Of a stretch of 64,000 nucleotides of DNA, positions 18,930 through 30,016 are shown piece by piece; positions within the stretch are counted from its first letter, which is position 1; each line of letters begins with the position of its first letter. The translations under genes and the position numbers were made by a program. The notes beneath the pieces are model-generated. The model ran no database searches, had not been told where the DNA came from, and saw only the letters and a list, made by a program, of their open reading frames with translations. Where the stretch lies: positions 62,001 through 126,000 of the forward strand of contig NZ_JAOEJU010000010.1 in the NCBI RefSeq assembly GCF_025447595.1, given 5' to 3'. Source of the DNA: Pseudomonas koreensis. GTDB lineage: Bacteria > Pseudomonadota > Gammaproteobacteria > Pseudomonadales > Pseudomonadaceae.

Positions 18930-19544
18930 TCAGCGTACGGCGTTGATGAATGCACGAATCTTTGCGTGATCCTTGATGCCCTTGCTCGCCTCTACCCCGC
19001 CGCTGACATCCACGGCATACGGCCGCACCCGGGCAATCGCATCGGCGACGTTTTCCGGTGTCAGACCACCGGCCAGAATCAACGGTTTGCTCAAGCCTTG
19101 CGGAATCAATGACCAGTCAAACGCCTCGCCGGTTCCGCCGGGCACGCCTTCGACATAAGTGTCGAGCAGCACGCCGCTGGCGCTCGGGTAGGCATTGCAG
19201 GCGGCGGCAATGTCATCGCCCGCCTTGACCCGCAAGGCCTTGATGTACGGCCGGTGCCAGCCTTCACACTCGGCGGCGGTCTCGTCGCCGTGAAACTGCA
19301 ACAGATCCAGCGGCACGGCATCGAGGATTTCCCCGAGCTCGCAGCGGCTGGCATTGACGAACAGCCCGACCGTGGTCACGAACGGCGGCAATGCGGCGAT
19401 GATCGCCCGCGCCTGCTGCACGGTAACCGCCCGGGGACTTTTAGCGTAGAACACAAAACCGATGGCATCGGCCCCGGCCTCGACGGCTGCCAACGCATCT
19501 TCCATGCGGGTAATCCCGCAAATCTTGCTGCGAACGGCTGACAT
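18930..19544 (-). CDS. trpF: Phosphoribosylanthranilate isomerase
   Basis: A 204-residue TIM-barrel enzyme of tryptophan synthesis. KICGIT near the N-terminus supplies the catalytic Cys, and [12 protein letters not shown] and [14 protein letters not shown] form the phosphate-binding end. MSAVRSK at 19544 is taken as start because it aligns with the family N-terminus; an in-frame ATG at 19619 would add 25 residues unlike the family. It lies between truA and accD, away from other trp genes, as in other pseudomonads. Confidence 0.94.
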   Translation of the reverse strand: MSAVRSKICGITRMEDALAAVEAGADAIGFVFYAKSPRAVTVQQARAIIAALPPFVTTVGLFVNASRCELGEILDAVPLDLLQFHGDETAAECEGWHRPYIKALRVKAGDDIAAACNAYPSASGVLLDTYVEGVPGGTGEAFDWSLIPQGLSKPLILAGGLTPENVADAIARVRPYAVDVSGGVEASKGIKDHAKIRAFINAVR

Positions 19545-19608
19545 GTCGATAAAAACCCCAAGGCAAATCCGAGAAAGTCCCGGATGGTAACAAATGCGTT
19601 CGAGGGCG

Positions 19609-20463
19609 TCAGCCGTCAAGTTCCGAGAAACCCGTAAGGAAATGTGGCCCGATGAAACGCTCGGGCAGCGGGAACTCGTCGTGGTACTCGACCTGTACCA
19701 GATACAGGCCGAACGGATGCGCCGTGACCCCGCCGGAACGCCGCTCGCGACTCTCCAGCACTTCTTTCATCCACTCCACCGGCCGCTCGCCGGCACCGAT
19801 GGTCATCAGCACGCCGGCGATGTTGCGCACCATGTGATGCAGGAACGCGTTGGCGCGGATATCCAGAACGATCATTTTGCCGTGACGGGTCACGCGCAGG
19901 TGATGCATCTTCTTGATCGGCGACTTGGCCTGGCACTGGCCGGCACGGAACGCACTGAAATCATGGGTACCGATCAGGTACTGTGCGGCCGCAGCCATGC
20001 GCTCGACGTCCAGCGGACGGTGATTCCAGGTGATTTCTTCATTGAGATGCGCCGGGCGGATCTGATCGTTGTAGATCACGTAGCGATAGCGCCGGGCAAT
20101 CGCCTTGAATCGCGCATGGAAATGCGCCGGCATGACCTTCGCCCAACTGACGCTGATGTCGTGGGGCAGATTGATGTTGGCGCCCATGACCCAGGCTTTC
20201 AGCGAACGGTCGACCTGGGTATCGAAATGCACCACCTGCCCGCAGGCATGCACACCGGCGTCGGTGCGCCCGGCACATTGCAGCGAGATCGGCGAGTCGG
20301 CGACCTTCGACAGGGCTTTTTCCAGGGTTTCCTGCACGGTGAGCACACCGGTGGACTGGCGCTGCCAGCCGCTGTAGCGCGAGCCCTTGTATTCAACGCC
20401 CAGCGCGACGCGGAAAAAGCCTTCGGGTGCCATTTCGGCGGCCGGGTTATCTATGTTTGCCAA
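19609..20463 (-). CDS. truA: tRNA pseudouridine(38-40) synthase
   Basis: TruA modifies uridines 38-40 in the anticodon stem-loop. The catalytic Asp lies in [14 protein letters not shown], and [13 protein letters not shown] is the C-terminal signature. I chose a TTG at 20463 (product begins (M)[14 protein letters not shown], 284 residues) because AGCAGG lies upstream; the ATG at 20433 (274 residues) has no ribosome binding site but begins closer to the conserved [13 protein letters not shown], so either is possible. Confidence 0.93.
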   Translation of the reverse strand: MANIDNPAAEMAPEGFFRVALGVEYKGSRYSGWQRQSTGVLTVQETLEKALSKVADSPISLQCAGRTDAGVHACGQVVHFDTQVDRSLKAWVMGANINLPHDISVSWAKVMPAHFHARFKAIARRYRYVIYNDQIRPAHLNEEITWNHRPLDVERMAAAAQYLIGTHDFSAFRAGQCQAKSPIKKMHHLRVTRHGKMIVLDIRANAFLHHMVRNIAGVLMTIGAGERPVEWMKEVLESRERRSGGVTAHPFGLYLVQVEYHDEFPLPERFIGPHFLTGFSELDG

Positions 20464-20532
20464 GTCGGTACAGCCTGCTGATCTACAAAGGCGGGCATTA
20501 TAAGGCGGCGGGACGGGGAAACCAGACCCAAA

Positions 20533-20566
20533 CAAAAACGGCAGCCTCATGGGCTGCCGTTTTGTT
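20533..20566 (-). terminator. Terminator of fimV
   Basis: The stem AAAACGGCAGCC / GGCTGCCGTTTT with an A-run on the left lies 18 bases after the fimV stop codon. It is close to symmetric and may also act rightwards. Confidence 0.8.
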
Positions 20567-20583
20567 TACCGCTCAATGCCGAC

Positions 20584-23244
20584 TCAGGCCAGATGCGAAA
20601 GCATTTCGCTCGCTTCGCTCTTCTGCTTGTCGCTCCCCTCGCTGATGACTTCATTGAGGATGTCGCGCGCACCGTCGTTGTCGCCCATATCGATGTAGGC
20701 CTGAGCCAGATCGAGCTTGGTAGCGGCTTCGTCAGTGCCGGACAGGAAGTCGAAGTCATCCTCTCCCAGATCATCGCCCAACGCAGCATCAGCTTCGGTG
20801 AAGCTTGGCTCGTTGATGCTGCTCGACAGACGATCCAGCTCGGCGTTGACGTCGTCCAGTTCGGCGGCGAACGCATCCGGCTCGGCAGGCGCCGCGTCCA
20901 TTTCGTCAGCCAGGGACAGGTCGAAATCGGCTGGCAGCTCCAGGTCATCCTGCGGCACGTCGGCGACAGTTGGGGTTTCGACCAGCGGCAGATCCTTCAC
21001 GCCTTCGTCCAGATCCAGCAGGAAATCATCGTCTGCCAACTCGACCGGCGCAAGCGCAGGATCGGCACCGAGGTCCAGATCCAGGTCGAAGTCCGACAGG
21101 TCGTCGAGGTTTTCCTTGATCTCGGTCTGCTGTTGCAGCACCGACTCGAAGCTCAGGTCGTCATCAGCCGGGAATTCGTCCAGCTCGACCAGCGCTTCTG
21201 GCTCGACAGCCGCCACAGGTGCAACAGGCTCCACCGGTGTGATGTTGTCGAGGTCATCCAGACTCAGGTCGAAAGCGCTGTCCAGATCATCATCCAGTGG
21301 CGCAGCAGCAGGCACTTCTGGCTCGTCAAGCAGCAGCTCCTTGACGTAATCCTCGTCCAGCTCGGCTGCAATGGCCGCTGCCGCCAGACCGCTGGCCGCA
21401 ACGACCGCCATGGCCGGGAAGCGGCTTTTCAGTTCTTCGACCTTGGCGAAGTTGTCGCCGTTGGCAACCAGTTGGCGCTCCTGACCGACGAACGCATCGC
21501 GATCACCCTGGCGACCATAGACTTCCATCAGCTTCAGACGCAGATCGCTGCGCTGCGGCTCCAGGCTGACGCCCTCTTCCAGCAACGCAGCGGCTTGATT
21601 CAGACGACCGCCGTCGATGTGCGACTGCGCCTTGTCCAGCACGTCGTCGGAGCGCTCGGCGGCCGGCGCCACCAACGGCGCAGCGATCGGTTCGGCCATC
21701 ACCACTGGCGCAACTACAGCAGCAGCGGCGGCAGGCGCTGGAGCTGGAGCTGGAGCTGGAGTCAGCTTGACGCTTGCTGCCGGTACTTCCAGCCCTTCGA
21801 AGCTGCTTTCCGGCAGATCAAGCTCAGGAGAGAACGATTGCTCTTCCAGTGCCCGGGCCATGCGCAGATGCTTTTCCGCTTCCTGTTGCGCCTTGCGGCG
21901 ACGCGCCAGCAGCAACAGCAGGAGCAGCAGAACCACTGCACCGCCACCGACCAGACCCAGCAGGATCGGATTGGTCAGCAGTTCGTTGAAGGTTTTCTCG
22001 TCATCGGCGGCCGGCTTGGTTTCAACTACAGGCTCGACAACCGGCTCGACCGGGGCCGGAGCAGCAGCCTCAGGCGCAGGTGCGGCCGGGGCCGCCTCTG
22101 CCGGAGTAGCCGGCGGCGTGGCAGCCAGTTCCGCGGTGATCGCCGGCACCACTGGCGCAGTGGCGGAGGTCGCGGGAGCAGCGCCCGAACCTTCGGCCTG
22201 CATTTTCGCCAGTTGATTGTTTTTCAGCTCGATCAGGCGTTGCAGCTTGTCCAGCTGGCTTTGCAGATCGGACATGCGGCTTTTCAGTTCTTCGTTGTCA
22301 CGACGGGTGGTATCGAGACTTTCCTGAGTGACCGCCAATTTGTTGCTCAGGGCCTTGGCATCGCCGGCCGGACCCTTGCCACGCGCCTTGGCGCTTTCGG
22401 CGGACACCAGGCTCAGGTTGTCCTTGGCGTTTTGCGCAGCACCGGTATTGGTGCGGCCACGATTGGTCGCATCGAGCTGCTGCTGACCGGTGCCCGGCTT
22501 GGCCACATAACGACGACCCTGACGCCAGGCTTCGTTCTGCGCGGCTACTTCGGCAATCGCTTTGGACTGCGGCAGCGCGGTGCTTTGCACCTGATCCGGC
22601 AGACGCAGCACCTGACCGGTTTTCAGGCGGTTGATGTTGCCGCCGATGAACGCGTCCGGATTCAAGGCCTGGATCGCCAGCATAGTCTGCTGCACCGAAC
22701 CGCCGGTGCGCGCCTTGGCGGCGATTTCCCACAGGGTGTCGCGCGGCGTGGTGGTGTGGGTCGAATGCGTGGCACCGGTGGTCGGTGCGGTGATGGTTTG
22801 CGCCGGCGCAGGCTGGGCGGCGGCATCGGCGGTCTGCGGCGAGAACTTCGACGGATCCAGCAGCACGCTGTAGTCACGCAGCAGACGGCCGTTCGGCCAC
22901 ATCACCTGCACGAGGAATTTCACCATCGGTTCCGACAGCGGCTTGCTCGACGTTACGCGAAGCACGCTTTTGCCGCTGGCGTTGAGCACCGGAGTGAAGG
23001 TCAGATCATTGAGGAAGGCCTGGCGATCGACGCCGGCCTTGGCGAAATCTTCCGGCGAAGCCAGGCTCGGCACCACTTCGGCAGCGGTCAGATCCTTGAC
23101 ATCGAGCAGCTCGATTTCCGCCACCAGCGGCTGGTTCAGGGTCGACTTCAGGGTCAGCTCCCCGAGCCCGAGGGCATGCGCCATACCGGAGGACAGCGCC
23201 GAGGCGGCCGCTATTGCTAACACCAGTTTGCGAACTTGAACCAT
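20584..23244 (-). CDS. fimV: FimV, polar hub protein
   Basis: An 886-residue inner-membrane protein needed for type IV pilus function and polar organisation in pseudomonads. Seen in order: a signal peptide ending at AHA (about 25), an N-terminal domain (LGELTLKSTLNQPLVAEIEL), a LysM-like domain (about 160-215, DTLWEIAAKA...NINRLKTGQVLRLP), a coiled coil (about 300-350), a membrane helix (about 425-447), a very acidic cytoplasmic region rich in DDL/DLDL repeats, and a C-terminal TPR-like FimV domain (KLDLAQAYIDMGDNDGARDI). Layout matches P. aeruginosa FimV; the acidic linker varies in length. Confidence 0.95.
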   Translation of the reverse strand: MVQVRKLVLAIAAASALSSGMAHALGLGELTLKSTLNQPLVAEIELLDVKDLTAAEVVPSLASPEDFAKAGVDRQAFLNDLTFTPVLNASGKSVLRVTSSKPLSEPMVKFLVQVMWPNGRLLRDYSVLLDPSKFSPQTADAAAQPAPAQTITAPTTGATHSTHTTTPRDTLWEIAAKARTGGSVQQTMLAIQALNPDAFIGGNINRLKTGQVLRLPDQVQSTALPQSKAIAEVAAQNEAWRQGRRYVAKPGTGQQQLDATNRGRTNTGAAQNAKDNLSLVSAESAKARGKGPAGDAKALSNKLAVTQESLDTTRRDNEELKSRMSDLQSQLDKLQRLIELKNNQLAKMQAEGSGAAPATSATAPVVPAITAELAATPPATPAEAAPAAPAPEAAAPAPVEPVVEPVVETKPAADDEKTFNELLTNPILLGLVGGGAVVLLLLLLLLARRRKAQQEAEKHLRMARALEEQSFSPELDLPESSFEGLEVPAASVKLTPAPAPAPAPAAAAAVVAPVVMAEPIAAPLVAPAAERSDDVLDKAQSHIDGGRLNQAAALLEEGVSLEPQRSDLRLKLMEVYGRQGDRDAFVGQERQLVANGDNFAKVEELKSRFPAMAVVAASGLAAAAIAAELDEDYVKELLLDEPEVPAAAPLDDDLDSAFDLSLDDLDNITPVEPVAPVAAVEPEALVELDEFPADDDLSFESVLQQQTEIKENLDDLSDFDLDLDLGADPALAPVELADDDFLLDLDEGVKDLPLVETPTVADVPQDDLELPADFDLSLADEMDAAPAEPDAFAAELDDVNAELDRLSSSINEPSFTEADAALGDDLGEDDFDFLSGTDEAATKLDLAQAYIDMGDNDGARDILNEVISEGSDKQKSEASEMLSHLA

Positions 23245-23453
23245 AGCCTCTTCCTTTGTTTGAACGTTCCTCGGCCAGCGAGAAGATGTTGATTGTCGCT
23301 GCCGTAAGGCATTGCGCGCGACGACGACAGCATGCCGCGCGCGATCATTTCTTTGATGCCCCGGAAAGTCCCGGAGGATGACACGTCATCAAGCGATTCG
23401 GGCAAGCATAGCGCTCGCCTAGAATCAGTCGACAAATTGTTGCCAAGTATCTT

Positions 23454-24464
23454 TTACAGCAGGTCTTTTATCAACAACTCGGCCACTTGCACCGCGTTGA
23501 GTGCCGCACCTTTGCGTACGTTATCTGACGTCAGCCACAGATTAAGTTCCGACGGTTCGTCGACACCGGCACGCACCCGCCCGACATAGACCACGTCCTG
23601 CCCCACCGCGTCACCGACGGCGGTCGGATAATCGCCGGCTTCGACCAGCTCGATGCCCTCGGCGTCTTCAAGCGCAGCGTTGACCTTTTCCAGGTCGACC
23701 GCGTTCGCTGACTGCAAGGTCACGCTAAAGCTATCGCCAAAAAACACCGGGGCTTGAATGCAAGTTGCGGAAATCTTTAATGAAGGCTTGGCCAGCACCT
23801 GACGCAACTCGCGCACCAGACGCTTTTCCAGCAGTGTATGACCTTGCGCATCCGGGGTCCCGACCTGGGCCAGCACGTTGAATGCCACCTGCCGATCGAA
23901 GAACTTCGGCTCGAGCGGGCGCAGATTCAACAGTTCAGCGGTCTGGCGCGCCAACTCGGAGACTGCTTCGCGCCCCTGAGCAGAAATGGCCAGACTGGCG
24001 GTGACATGCACGTATTGCAGCTCGATCAGCTCGCGCAATGGCGCCAGCACCACGGCCAGCGCAGTGGCCGACGGGCTCGGGCTGCTGACCTGAAACGGCG
24101 CTTTCAGACCGGCCAACACCTCGACATTGGCTTCCGGTACCACTTGTGGAGCCTGGTCGGCGGGCAAGGCACCGGACAAATCGATCAGCGAACAACCGGC
24201 TGCATGGGCGCGAGCCGCGTAACTCAACGTGACAGCAGGCCCCGCCGTAAAGAAAACAAGTTTGACCTTGGCGAAATCGAACTCGTCGACCTCCCGCACC
24301 CGCACGTTCTTACCGCGATACGAGACCGAACTTCCGGCAGATTCACTGCTGGCCAGCAGATGCAGACTGCCCACCGGGAAGTCACGCTCTTCGAGAATCT
24401 GCACAAGGGTTTCGCCGACAGTACCGGTGGCGCCGATCACGGCAATATCAAGGGTCTGGGTCAT
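23454..24464 (-). CDS. Aspartate-semialdehyde dehydrogenase paralogue without the catalytic cysteine (Usg-like)
   Basis: A 336-residue protein with the full ASADH fold: GATGTVG at residues 11-17 binds NADP and the dimerisation domain is intact. However, the active-site segment that reads SNPNC in true enzymes is SSPSPSA here (127-133), with Pro at the Cys position. It therefore cannot form the thioester and is probably not a dehydrogenase. The same gene occurs between asd and fimV in other pseudomonads and resembles E. coli Usg. Its function is unknown. Confidence 0.88.
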   Translation of the reverse strand: MTQTLDIAVIGATGTVGETLVQILEERDFPVGSLHLLASSESAGSSVSYRGKNVRVREVDEFDFAKVKLVFFTAGPAVTLSYAARAHAAGCSLIDLSGALPADQAPQVVPEANVEVLAGLKAPFQVSSPSPSATALAVVLAPLRELIELQYVHVTASLAISAQGREAVSELARQTAELLNLRPLEPKFFDRQVAFNVLAQVGTPDAQGHTLLEKRLVRELRQVLAKPSLKISATCIQAPVFFGDSFSVTLQSANAVDLEKVNAALEDAEGIELVEAGDYPTAVGDAVGQDVVYVGRVRAGVDEPSELNLWLTSDNVRKGAALNAVQVAELLIKDLL

Positions 24465-24522
24465 GGTGCTACCTCTGGCGAAACGGGGGGAGCGGCACTT
24501 TACCGGGTGGCCGCCACACAGG

Positions 24523-24560
24523 CAAAAAAAACCCGCGCCTCTTGCAAGGCACGGGTTCTT
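24523..24560 (-). terminator. Terminator of asd
   Basis: The stem AACCCG-C-GCCT / AGGC-A-CGGGTT has eight A on the left side, giving a U-run in the leftward transcript, 17 bases after the asd stop. Confidence 0.8.
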
Positions 24561-24576
24561 TCATTGCATCAAGCGA

Positions 24577-25689
24577 TCAACGCTCAAGCAGGATCCGCAG
24601 CATGCGACGCAGCGGTTCGGCCGCGCCCCACAGCAGTTGGTCGCCGACGGTGAAGGCACCGACGAACTGCGAACCCATGTTCAGCTTGCGCAGACGGCCG
24701 ACCGGTACGTTCAGGGTGCCGGTGACTTTCGTCGGGCTCAGCTCCTGCATGCTGATTTCGCGCTGGTTCGGCACCAGTTTGACCCAAGGGTTGTGCTGGC
24801 TGATCAGCCCTTCGATGTCGGCGATCGGCACGTCCTTGTTCAGCTTGATGGTCAGCGCCTGGCTGTGGCAACGCATGGCGCCGATGCGCACGCAGATACC
24901 ATCGACCGGGATCGGGCTCTTGAAGCGACCAAGGATCTTGTTGGTCTCGGCCTGGGCCTTCCACTCTTCGCGGCTCTGGCCGTTCGGCAGTTCCTTGTCG
25001 ATCCACGGGATCAGGCTGCCAGCCAGCGGTACGCCGAAGTTTTCGGTCGGGTACGCGTCGCTGCGCATGGCTTCGGCCACACGACGGTCGATGTCGAGGA
25101 TCGCGCTGGCAGGATCAGCCAGTTGATCGGCGACAGCGGCGTGGGTCGCGCCCATCTGCTTGATCAGTTCACGCATGTTCTGCGCGCCGGCACCGGAGGC
25201 CGCCTGATAGGTCATGGCGCTCATCCACTCGACCAGACCGGCCTCGAACAGACCGCCCAGGCCCATCAGCATCAGGCTGACGGTGCAGTTGCCGCCGATG
25301 TAGTTCTTGGTGCCCGCGTCGAGCTGCTGGTCGATGACCTTGCGGTTGACCGGGTCGAGGATGATGACGGCGTCGTCGTTCATCCGCAGGCTCGAGGCCG
25401 CGTCGATCCAGTAACCCTGCCAGCCGGCTTCGCGCAGTTTCGGGAACACTTCGCTGGTGTAGTCGCCGCCCTGGCAGGTCAGGATCACGTCGAGGGTCTT
25501 CAGCTCTTCAATGCTGTAAGCGTCCTTGAGCGGAGCAATGTCCTTGCCCACGGACGGGCCTTGGCCACCGACATTGGAAGTGGTGAAAAACACCGGCTCG
25601 ATAAGATCGAAATCCTGCTCTTCCAGCATCCGCTGCATGAGCACGGAACCGACCATGCCGCGCCAACCGATCAGACCTACACGTTTCAT
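24577..25689 (-). CDS. asd: Aspartate-semialdehyde dehydrogenase
   Basis: A 370-residue NADP-dependent enzyme that turns aspartyl phosphate into aspartate semialdehyde for lysine, diaminopimelate, threonine and methionine. [14 protein letters not shown] (8-21) is the nucleotide loop and C135 in [10 protein letters not shown] is the catalytic nucleophile. The [11 protein letters not shown] start and length match the gram-negative Asd type. It shares only distant similarity with the neighbouring Cys-less paralogue. Confidence 0.96.
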   Translation of the reverse strand: MKRVGLIGWRGMVGSVLMQRMLEEQDFDLIEPVFFTTSNVGGQGPSVGKDIAPLKDAYSIEELKTLDVILTCQGGDYTSEVFPKLREAGWQGYWIDAASSLRMNDDAVIILDPVNRKVIDQQLDAGTKNYIGGNCTVSLMLMGLGGLFEAGLVEWMSAMTYQAASGAGAQNMRELIKQMGATHAAVADQLADPASAILDIDRRVAEAMRSDAYPTENFGVPLAGSLIPWIDKELPNGQSREEWKAQAETNKILGRFKSPIPVDGICVRIGAMRCHSQALTIKLNKDVPIADIEGLISQHNPWVKLVPNQREISMQELSPTKVTGTLNVPVGRLRKLNMGSQFVGAFTVGDQLLWGAAEPLRRMLRILLER

Positions 25690-25755
25690 CGCAACTACAC
25701 CTTCTTGAAAAGTGGGCCGCTGCTTTGTATTGAATTTCGCAGCGGGCCCGAGAGA

Positions 25756-26838
<1,083 letters not shown>

Positions 26839-26907
26839 GCTTTCCTCGTGTCTTCAGTCGGTGCGCCATCGACTGGCGCGCCCGGAAAAATACTTATCGT
26901 TCCAAGA

Positions 26908-27672
26908 TTACTTTTCAGCCCAGAGCACCAATACATCTGTACTGAACGAACCATCGGCCTCAATCTCAAAATATTCGCGCACTTCGTTGCCCATCGATTG
27001 CTGCAACTGGCGGATCGCGGCGCGCATCACTTCGGGTGTGCGCATGCGCTCGACCCAGCTGTTGTACTCCAGACGCAGGCGCTGGCGCGTGGTGCTGCGA
27101 GTGTGCAGACCAGCCTCGCTGACCTGGCGCAGCCACTCACCGGCAGAATAATCGCGCACATGGCTGGTGTCGCGCAGCACTTCGACGCTCTGCAAATAGG
27201 TGTCGAACAGCGGGCTGCCCGGCGACAGCACATCGATGAATGCCGCCACGCCGCCCGGTTTCAGCACCCGACGCACTTCACGCAGGGCCACGCCGAGATC
27301 GCTCCAATGGTGCGCCGAATAACGGCTGAACACGAAGTCGAACTCGCCATCGGCGAACGGCAGACGCTCGGCGGCGCCGTTGACCGTGGACACGTTGCTC
27401 AAACCGCGATCAACGGCAGCGGCGGCGACCACGTCGAGCATCTGCTGCGACAGGTCGTACGCCACCACTTCTTTCACCAACGGGGCGACGTGAAAACTCA
27501 CGTGCCCGGCGCCGCACCCCAGGTCCAGCACCCGAGCCTCGCCCTGCCCTGCCAGTTCAGCCTGCAGCAGCGCAAATTCAGTGCCTTGAGCGTGAACGGC
27601 GCTGCTCAGGTAGGCAGCGGCCTGTTCACCGAATTGCTTTTGTACAACCTGACTGTGGGCGGTGCTGGTCAT
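26908..27672 (-). CDS. Class I SAM-dependent methyltransferase
   Basis: A 254-residue methyltransferase. Motif I VLDLGCGAGHVSFHVA (about 48-63) binds S-adenosylmethionine; motif II-like FDFVFSRYSAHHW and post-motif LKPGGVAAFID follow. It resembles the UbiE/Methyltransf_11 group; substrate unknown. The start at 27672 (MTSTAHSQVV) was chosen over an upstream in-frame codon that falls in the REP repeat. It lies between leuD and leuB, a conserved position in pseudomonads, though leucine synthesis needs no methylation. Confidence 0.85.
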   Translation of the reverse strand: MTSTAHSQVVQKQFGEQAAAYLSSAVHAQGTEFALLQAELAGQGEARVLDLGCGAGHVSFHVAPLVKEVVAYDLSQQMLDVVAAAAVDRGLSNVSTVNGAAERLPFADGEFDFVFSRYSAHHWSDLGVALREVRRVLKPGGVAAFIDVLSPGSPLFDTYLQSVEVLRDTSHVRDYSAGEWLRQVSEAGLHTRSTTRQRLRLEYNSWVERMRTPEVMRAAIRQLQQSMGNEVREYFEIEADGSFSTDVLVLWAEK

Positions 27673-27709
27673 GGTCACATCCTGATAGCTGTGTTGTTTG
27701 GGCTGCCGC

Positions 27710-27777
27710 CTTCGCGAGCAGGATCGCTCCCACATTTGAAATGCATTCCCCTGTGGGAGCGAGCTTGCTCGCGAAAG
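27710..27777. repeat. REP pair (REPIN-like inverted doublet)
   Basis: Two inverted copies of the Pseudomonas REP element: CTTCGCGAGCAGGATCGCTC (27710-27729, with a GGAT variant in the arm) and GTGGGAGCGAGCTTGCTCGC (27753-27772), separated by a short AT-rich spacer. The doublet lies between leuD and the methyltransferase gene. A second pair is at 42989-43064. Confidence 0.9.
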
Positions 27778-27800
27778 GGCCAGCCCTGACTACATCAATC

Positions 27801-28445
27801 TCACGCGTCGCGGAACAACCACGGCTGGCTCGCACGATGTTTGGCTTCAAACGCCGCAATCGCATCGCCGTCCTGCAAGGTCAGGCCGATGTCGTCCAGG
27901 CCGTTGAGCAGGCAGTGTTTGCGGAACGCATCGATCTCGAAGCGATAGACCTTGCCGTTCGGGCTGGTCACGGTCTGCTCGTGCAGATCGATCTGCAACT
28001 GATAGCCCGGCGCGGCCTCGACCTGCTTGAACAACTCGTCGACTTCCGCATCGCTCAAGATGATCGGCAGCAAGCCGTTCTTGAAGCTGTTGTTGAAGAA
28101 GATGTCGGCGTAGCTCGGCGCGATGATGCTGCGGAAACCGTATTCTTCCAGCGCCCACGGCGCGTGCTCACGGCTGGAGCCGCAGCCGAAGTTCTCGCGG
28201 GCCAGCAACACGCTGGCGCCCTGATAACGCTCGGCGTTGAGCACGAATTCCTTGTTCAGCGGACGCTTGGAGTTGTCCTGATACGGCTGACCCACATCGA
28301 GGTAACGCCACTCGTCGAACAGGTTCGGGCCGAAACCGGTACGCTTGATCGACTTCAGAAACTGCTTCGGGATGATCTGGTCGGTGTCGACGTTGGCACG
28401 ATCCAGAGGCGCGACAAGACCAGTGTGCTGGGTAAAAGCTTTCAT
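27801..28445 (-). CDS. leuD: 3-Isopropylmalate dehydratase small subunit
   Basis: A 214-residue swivelling-domain subunit that pairs with LeuC to isomerise 2- to 3-isopropylmalate. [12 protein letters not shown] and the [15 protein letters not shown] signature are intact. It follows leuC by 12 bases and ends next to a REP doublet, which could act as an mRNA-stabilising 3' end. Confidence 0.96.
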   Translation of the reverse strand: MKAFTQHTGLVAPLDRANVDTDQIIPKQFLKSIKRTGFGPNLFDEWRYLDVGQPYQDNSKRPLNKEFVLNAERYQGASVLLARENFGCGSSREHAPWALEEYGFRSIIAPSYADIFFNNSFKNGLLPIILSDAEVDELFKQVEAAPGYQLQIDLHEQTVTSPNGKVYRFEIDAFRKHCLLNGLDDIGLTLQDGDAIAAFEAKHRASQPWLFRDA

Positions 28446-28457
28446 GCTGCGCTCCTT

Positions 28458-29876
28458 TCAGATCAATTCACGAACGTCGATGAAACGACCGTTCACCGCC
28501 GCCGCAGCGGCCATGGCTGGGCTGACGAGGTGGGTACGGCCACCGGCGCCCTGACGGCCTTCGAAGTTACGGTTGGACGTCGAGGCGCAATGCTCGCCGG
28601 ACTCCAAACGGTCCGGGTTCATCGCCAGGCACATCGAGCAACCCGGCTCGCGCCATTCGAAACCGGCCTCGAGGAAGATCTTGTCCAGACCTTCGGCCTC
28701 GGCCTGCGCTTTCACCAGACCCGAGCCCGGCACCACGATGGCCTGCTTGATGGTCGACGCAACCTTGCGGCCCTTGGCGATCACCGCCGCAGCGCGCAAA
28801 TCTTCGATCCGCGAGTTGGTGCAGGAACCGATGAACACGCGGTCGAGCTGAATGTCGGTGATCGCCTGATTGGCGGTCAAACCCATGTATTTCAAGGCAC
28901 GGACGATCGAGTCGCGTTTGACCAGATCCATCTCTTTGGCCGGATCCGGCACGTTCTGATCAACGGCCAAGACCATTTCCGGCGAGGTGCCCCAGCTGAC
29001 CTGCGGCTTGATCTGCGCGGCGTCGAGCTCGACCACGGTGTCGAAATGCGCGTCGGCGTCGGACACCAAGTCTTTCCAGGACTCGACCGCCAGATCCCAC
29101 TCGGCGCCTTTCGGAGCGAATGGACGACCGTTGACGTAATCCACAGTTTTCTGGTCCGCCGCCACCAGACCCACGCGGGCACCGGCTTCGATGGACATGT
29201 TGCAGATGGTCATGCGGCCTTCGATCGACAGATCGCGGATCGCGCTGCCGGCGAACTCGATGGCGTGGCCATTACCGCCGGCGGTGCCGATCTTGCCGAT
29301 TACCGCGAGGACGATGTCCTTGGCCGTCACGCCGAACGGCAATTGGCCTTCGACGCGCACCAGCATGTTCTTCATCTTCTTGGCGACCAGGCACTGAGTG
29401 GCGAGCACGTGCTCCACCTCGGAAGTGCCGATACCGTGCGCCAATGCGCCGAACGCGCCGTGGGTCGAGGTGTGCGAGTCGCCGCAGACCACGGTCATGC
29501 CCGGCAAGGTCGCGCCCTGCTCCGGGCTGATCACGTGAACGATGCCCTGGCGGACGTCGTTCATTTTGAATTCGACGATGCCGTATTCATCGCAGTTGTC
29601 GTCGAGGGTCTGAACCTGCAAACGCGAGACCTGGTCGGCAATGGCTTCGATACCGCCCTTGCGCTCCGGGGTGGTCGGTACGTTGTGGTCCGGGGTGGCG
29701 ATGTTGGCATCGATGCGCCATGGCTTGCGCCCGGCCAGACGCAGGCCTTCGAAGGCTTGCGGCGAGGTCACTTCGTGGATGATGTGACGATCGATATAGA
29801 TCAGCGCCGAACCATCGTCGCGCTGCTTGACCAAATGCGAATCCCAGAGCTTGTCGTAGAGCGTTTTGCCGGCCAT
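28458..29876 (-). CDS. leuC: 3-Isopropylmalate dehydratase large subunit
   Basis: A 472-residue aconitase-family subunit. The [4Fe-4S] ligands are in [12 protein letters not shown] and [24 protein letters not shown] carries substrate-contacting residues. The start at 29876 ([10 protein letters not shown]) matches the family; an in-frame ATG upstream adds 15 atypical residues. Divergent from the LysR gene across 140 bases. Confidence 0.96.
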   Translation of the reverse strand: MAGKTLYDKLWDSHLVKQRDDGSALIYIDRHIIHEVTSPQAFEGLRLAGRKPWRIDANIATPDHNVPTTPERKGGIEAIADQVSRLQVQTLDDNCDEYGIVEFKMNDVRQGIVHVISPEQGATLPGMTVVCGDSHTSTHGAFGALAHGIGTSEVEHVLATQCLVAKKMKNMLVRVEGQLPFGVTAKDIVLAVIGKIGTAGGNGHAIEFAGSAIRDLSIEGRMTICNMSIEAGARVGLVAADQKTVDYVNGRPFAPKGAEWDLAVESWKDLVSDADAHFDTVVELDAAQIKPQVSWGTSPEMVLAVDQNVPDPAKEMDLVKRDSIVRALKYMGLTANQAITDIQLDRVFIGSCTNSRIEDLRAAAVIAKGRKVASTIKQAIVVPGSGLVKAQAEAEGLDKIFLEAGFEWREPGCSMCLAMNPDRLESGEHCASTSNRNFEGRQGAGGRTHLVSPAMAAAAAVNGRFIDVRELI

Positions 29877-30016
29877 CAGACGTTTCCTCATCAGCTTGTT
29901 TCTATGCCCTGGGCTTATCAATAACCCTTTGGCTTGTGAGGCCGATCCTATGGGGTTAGATTAAATAACTCAAATTCATATTTTTTATGCTTTGGATAAC
30001 CAACTGGAATACGAAC

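Noticed and set aside
20593..23220. An 875-codon plus-strand open frame
   Set aside because: Antisense shadow of fimV; its Gln/Arg/His-rich translation reflects codon bias of the opposite strand.
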